Source: an uncultured Selenomonas sp. (lineage in GTDB: Bacteria; Bacillota; Negativicutes; Selenomonadales; Selenomonadaceae). Taken from it: a stretch of 7,658 bases of DNA. Numbering within the stretch: position 1 is the first letter of the stretch; the number at the start of each line of letters is the position of its first letter. Below, in pieces: positions 6,345 through 7,658 of the stretch. The position numbers were made by a program, and so were the translations under genes. The notes below the pieces were generated by a model that made no database searches, was not told the origin of the DNA, and saw nothing but the letters and a program-made list of their open reading frames with translations. The stretch covers positions 1-7,658 of the forward strand of contig CALYVJ010000071.1 of assembly GCA_945494195.1 (NCBI GenBank). Direction: 5' to 3'.

Positions 6345-7658
6345 ATGGCGCAGGAAATTCTCAGTGCAGGCATCGATATCGGGACGACCACTTCGCAGGT
6401 GATTTTCAGCCAGCTGCGGCTGGAGAACAACTCCTATACGGCGGTGCCCGATGTGAAAATCACCCAAAAGGAAGTCCTGTACAGAAGCCCGGTATATTTC
6501 ACCCCGCTGGGTGCCGATGGCAATATCGATGCCCAGGCCCTGGATCGGCTGCTGCTGGCTGAGTATGCAAGGGCCAAGGTCAAGCGGGAGGATATTGCCA
6601 CGGGCGCTGTTATCATCACGGGCGAGAGTTCGCGCAAGCAAAATGCCAGACTGGCGGTGGAGCGGTTGTCTGCCGCCGCTGGCGATTTTGTTGTGGCGGC
6701 GGCCGGCCCGGATTTGGAATCGGTGCTGGCAGGGTATGGCGCCGGCGCGGCCGATTACTCGGGAAAATATCCCACCGCCGTGGCCAATTTCGATATCGGT
6801 GGTGGCACGACCAATGTGGCCGTCTTTTTGGGCGGGGAACTTCAGGACGCCTTTGCTTTGGACATTGGCGGGCGTTTGGTGCGGCTCAATCCGAACCACT
6901 GCGTGACCTATCTTTCCCCGCGCATTGAGCCCTTAATCGCTTCGTTGGGGCTGTCGCTGCAGGTGGGGAGGAAAGCAGAACTTGGGGAGCTTATAAAACT
7001 TGCCGAGACCTTTGCCGATATTTGTCGGCGGGTTTGTCTTGATGAACCGCTTACCGAGGTGGAACAGAAACTATATATCGGCCATGGCAAACGGCCGGGG
7101 CGTTTGTCTGCGGTGATGTTTTCGGGGGGCGTGGCAGAATACATCAAGGACACACCGGTGGCGAGCTGGGATGATATCCTGCGGTATGGTGACATCGGCC
7201 CGCTGGTGGGGGCCGCCTTTTGGCGGGTATTTTCAGCGCAGACGGCTGTGCAGTTGCTTAATTCCCGGGAGCGCATCCGAGCCACCGTTATTGGTGCGGG
7301 AAGTTATGCCGTGCGGCTGAGCGGCAGTACCGTCATGATGGATGACGGGCTGGTGCCGCTTACGAATGTTCCCGTTATTCGCTTGGAGCATCCGGAGCGG
7401 CCGAAGGCGTTGATGCAGGAGTACCGCTTGAAGCGGGCCGTTTATCCGCCCCATCAGCAGGTTGCCATTGCGCTGGCGGGCCCGGCGGGCGGTTCCTATG
7501 AAGCGTTAATAAAACTTGCCGATGGGCTGTTGGCGGCAACGGCGGAGGTGAAACAAATTCTGCTCGTTGTCATGCAACAGCGCTTTGCCAACGCGGTCGG
7601 GCTGCTGCTCAAGCATCGGCGCGGGGCGCCGCAGGCCCTCTGCCTTGACCGCATCCAT
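6345..7658 (+). CDS. eutA: Ethanolamine ammonia-lyase reactivating factor EutA, 3' end missing
   Basis: EutA is an ATP-dependent chaperone that removes damaged cobalamin from ethanolamine ammonia-lyase (EutBC) so that fresh adenosylcobalamin can bind. The frame is open from the ATG at 6345 to the window edge: 438 residues, with roughly 30-40 more expected from the usual family length. ASKHA ATPase motifs are visible: phosphate-1 GIDIGTTTSQ (9-18), phosphate-2 FDIGGGTTNVAVF (149-161) and the later SGGVAEYI (260-267). Family text includes IITGESSRKQNAR (90-102), GDFVVAAAGPDLES (113-126) and LDIGGRLVRLNP (172-183). The ribosome binding site AGGAAG (6332-6337) lies within the last codons of the permease gene, 7 nt before the ATG. 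GC content looks higher than in the upstream genes. eutB and eutC would be expected to follow. No microcompartment shell gene is visible in the window. Confidence 0.95.
   Translation, partial: MAQEILSAGIDIGTTTSQVIFSQLRLENNSYTAVPDVKITQKEVLYRSPVYFTPLGADGNIDAQALDRLLLAEYARAKVKREDIATGAVIITGESSRKQNARLAVERLSAAAGDFVVAAAGPDLESVLAGYGAGAADYSGKYPTAVANFDIGGGTTNVAVFLGGELQDAFALDIGGRLVRLNPNHCVTYLSPRIEPLIASLGLSLQVGRKAELGELIKLAETFADICRRVCLDEPLTEVEQKLYIGHGKRPGRLSAVMFSGGVAEYIKDTPVASWDDILRYGDIGPLVGAAFWRVFSAQTAVQLLNSRERIRATVIGAGSYAVRLSGSTVMMDDGLVPLTNVPVIRLEHPERPKALMQEYRLKRAVYPPHQQVAIALAGPAGGSYEALIKLADGLLAATAEVKQILLVVMQQRFANAVGLLLKHRRGAPQALCLDRIH

Noticed and set aside
6261..6899. A 212-codon minus-strand frame across the permease-eutA junction
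   Set aside because: It is a shadow of two well-supported + strand genes, with no family match.

Overview
The window looks like chromosomal DNA from an anaerobic, motile Firmicute. I lean towards a Negativicute such as Selenomonas or a relative, but nothing here fixes the genus. The lean rests on a Bacillus-type one-chain glucose PTS permease, a cobalamin-linked ethanolamine locus, a chemoreceptor, strong AGGAGG-like ribosome binding sites and moderate GC. All four genes are on the + strand, and the last runs off the right edge.

Layout. Positions 1-155 are an AT-rich leader with no promoter I would defend, ending in a good ribosome binding site. Positions 156-2210 encode a transmembrane chemoreceptor with a dCache-type sensor, HAMP domain and signalling domain, closed by a strong intrinsic terminator. 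Positions 2211-2565 are intergenic: that terminator, a stretch of about 140 nt with nothing recognisable, a sigma70-type promoter, and a roughly 105 nt leader holding a second intrinsic terminator directly in front of the next gene. Positions 2566-4692 encode a glucose-type EIICBA permease (ptsG). Positions 4693-4950 hold a strong promoter and two tandem hairpins. Positions 4951-6342 encode an ethanolamine permease. Two bases later eutA begins, the reactivating factor of ethanolamine ammonia-lyase; 438 codons are inside the window and the stop is not. The lyase genes eutB and eutC would be expected next, but cannot be seen.

How the parts work together. PtsG imports and phosphorylates glucose using phosphate from HPr. 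The permease imports ethanolamine, and EutA keeps the B12-dependent lyase active; the lyase splits ethanolamine into acetaldehyde and ammonia. Both metabolic units have the order promoter, hairpin with U-tract, gene. This suggests that both are controlled by premature termination or antitermination rather than only at initiation. No regulator gene (GlcT-like or EutV/EutW-like) lies in the window.

The points most worth a second look are: four GGTAAA copies in the ptsG leader, each able to compete for the same terminator arm; the structured ethanolamine leader whose predicted 5' end can pair across its first hairpin; and a chemoreceptor sensor that keeps five of six amino-acid-motif positions but has Tyr where the carboxylate-binding Arg should be, which raises the possibility of amine sensing upstream of an amine-utilisation locus. 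I did not find a wholly new system; the genes belong to known families.
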